DNA from: Liquidambar formosana
Lineage: Eukaryota > Streptophyta > Magnoliopsida > Saxifragales > Altingiaceae
Direction: 5' to 3'
Length of the DNA: 64,000 nucleotides
Assembly: GCA_039720395.1 (NCBI GenBank)
Contig: CM077831.1
Location: 15,802,982 to 15,866,981 of the forward strand
Below the pieces are notes generated by a model, which saw nothing but the letters and a program-made list of their open reading frames with translations, ran no database searches and was not told the DNA's origin. Position numbers and translations under genes: made by a program. Below, in pieces: positions 62,164 through 64,000 of the stretch. Position 1 is the first letter of the stretch. The number at the start of each line of letters is the position of its first letter.

Positions 62164-63827
62164 AAGCAAACTACAGTTCCTCCTTGTTTTTTCGTAGTTC
62201 ACAATTATTATTATTTTTTTTTAATTAATGAAGTGGCAGACTGTCTCATCATGATGAAATTCTTTCGGACTGTTCATAATATATTTTCAACCTGTATGGA
62301 GTTATGTTGTTATTTATACAAATTGCTTGGTTCAATATATTTTCTTCCTTATATTTTCTTTTCTTCCTTTGTTATTTTTGGGTTTTGAATCTCGGCCCAT
62401 ATTTTCCAAAAAAAAATGAAAAACCTTTATGGCATGTGTGTGGGAAAATCCCGTGCTCCAAGCTCAGAACGGGGGTGGTTGCATGTGAAGTGGGCTGTTC
62501 TCAAATTGTCGCACAACGGGTCGAGCTACACCAAATATCCACGGCCCAATCTCTCGGTTTGGTTTTAATAATACCTTGCACCCGTGGCCTAATCTCCACC
62601 ACATCTCACTACACCTCCTTGGCTAGCTAAACACGGGCCTACCTCCTTGGCTAACTAAACACACAGTCATGGGCCCACGTATGCCACTTTAATATGGCCC
62701 GTGCACAACTCAACCTGAATGCCATCTTAGGCGTATACTTTCTAGTACCCCTATCCTAAAGACAAGCTCAATTTAGGCCAAGAGAAAACTAACCACGTCC
62801 CGTTATGCACATTGGAACTTTGAAAACTATAGTAGTACAAGGCACGGCCACACTACCTAATCCTCGGGCCAAGATCTACATCAAATTAATCACATGGTGA
62901 AACTACCTTCGTAATAATAGGAGAGTCAGTTATCCAAACCACGGTTCATATTTAACCATGGTCAATTAACCATGGTTAAACAGTTATGAACTTAACTCGG
63001 GTTAAGCTTAACCCAACCCAAACCATTACTTGACTACACCATGGTCAGATTAATATTATACTATAAATAGAACAGTACAAATGCTAAGCAAGGTAAGCAC
63101 AGTTAAATTCAGTCCATTTCTTTCTCTATCTCTCGACATTAAGTCACCTGACTTAAGCATTGGAGGGGATTTGGTTGGACCCACTCTAGCCGCCCTTTGG
63201 CAAGTGTGTTTATTGATTGCAGGTCCGTTATCGACATGAAGCAGCTCTACATTTACATTGTTCATTCACGGTCGGATTTTTTGATCGTACAGTAAACATT
63301 TAACCCAATAGGTTTTCAAAACCAATCCATTGTACTCCAAATCATGTGAGAGTTTGAAATAAAACATGCATATAACCAAATAGGGTATCATACAAAACCC
63401 TAGATTCCCAAACATTTAAAATTTTTGAGTTTTAAACCTCATTCCCATGTAAAACATGTAATATATCATGTAAATGTGCAAATACTCATGAGAATGTACC
63501 AAACCATGCATACAATGATGTACAACCATGAAAAGTGCACCTACCTCTCAAATGGAAGTTAGAAACGTAAACCCCAAGTTGCACACATGTAGATGGGAGT
63601 GGAAATTACAAGATTGGAGCTCCACAAAGTCGAATCCGAGCTCCTGAGGTTGCGTACTTCATCCATGACCTCCTCTTTCTCCCCCGAGCTTCTCTTTCTC
63701 TCTCTCTCGACTGAGAAAATGGAGAAGAGTGTGGAAAAATCATAGGTTAGGGTTATGTATAGAAGGAAGGGCAAAAGAGTCATTTTACCCCATAAAATTT
63801 CTTGTTCCAAGCCATTTTCAAATGGTT
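62164..63827. other. Intergenic DNA downstream of the LIM gene
   Basis: The first 150 bp should include the LIM 3' UTR, with no clear AATAAA. The remainder has short repeated AACCATGGTTAA-type phrases at 62940-63050 and no gene I recognise. The stretch from about 63300 onward has an LTR-like texture, but no ends could be placed. Confidence 0.4.
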
Positions 63828-63911
63828 TAGTCGACTACATCAAGAGTGTAGTCGACTACAACCTTGGTTTAGTCGACTACAAACTTGTTATAGTCGACTA
63901 CAACTTGCTGA
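63828..63911. repeat. 21-bp tandem array of TAGTCGACTACAA
   Basis: The palindrome TAGTCGACTA starts at 63828, 63849, 63870 and 63891, exactly 21 bp apart, each followed by CA and a variable 9-nt spacer. A decayed fifth unit (AATTGACTAAAA) follows. The period is seven codons and the short plus-strand ORF here repeats VDYxLxx, but nothing shows that it is translated. Confidence 0.95.
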
Positions 63912-64000
63912 AATTGACTAAAACTCTCAAAATTTGAGAAAAATATAATTTCCTTCAATTCTAATCGACTTTAACTCCAAAATACTCAACACCAAGCTAT

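Noticed and set aside
63828..63911. CRISPR-like array
   Set aside because: Period and unit are far too short, spacers are 9-11 nt and the context is a plant genome; it is a minisatellite-type array.

Overview
This window is nuclear DNA of a flowering plant. It is AT-rich, its genes carry many GT-AG introns, transposons are nested inside those introns, and a fragment of the plastid gene ycf2 sits in the nuclear sequence. The species cannot be named from the sequence. Only three host genes can be supported, and most listed small open reading frames are chance or transposon debris.

Layout. 1-7198: a decayed plus-strand Copia element (leader, gag and pol remains, 1.65 kb 3' LTR), with a Gypsy-type solo LTR at 872-2623. 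8997-26242 (minus): a complete seven-exon gene for CFIm25 (cleavage factor Im 25 kDa subunit), 200 codons spread over 17 kb. Its 10.5-kb intron 4 holds L1-type LINEs in both orientations, a hAT-like element, a SINE and several MITEs. Its intron 2 holds a solo LTR. 26243-33930: intergenic DNA with MITEs, a G/T-skewed block, and a MULE-like element carrying a solo LTR that itself carries a hAT MITE. 33931-49631 (plus): a complete 13-exon gene for a DUF1446/AtuA-family protein (657 aa). Its 10-kb intron 9 contains a minus-strand Copia element (38578-46491, TSD TCACT) that was hit by a LINE tail, a solo LTR, two hAT-like elements, a plastid insertion and a three-LTR TRIM. 51620-58068 (minus): a younger Copia element with two complete LTRs and TSD GAATG, whose gag is missing and pol is broken. 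58069-58800: a LINE fragment. 60061-62163 (plus): a complete five-exon gene for a two-LIM-domain actin-bundling protein (204 aa). 62164-64000: intergenic DNA ending in a 21-bp-period array.

The three genes look functionally independent: pre-mRNA 3'-end processing, an AtuA-family protein of unsettled plant role, and actin cytoskeleton. All exon models keep frame across every junction. The most interesting signals are: a Copia element whose primer-binding position lacks the usual tRNA-Met match but has a 15-nt perfect complement inside its own LTR; a 39-bp duplication that copies a splice donor and would add 13 codons in frame; a TRIM with inverted terminal LTRs but a clean TSD; a hAT-like family with dense TATCG subterminal motifs; and three unrelated LTR or LTR-like segments with reiterated short palindromes.
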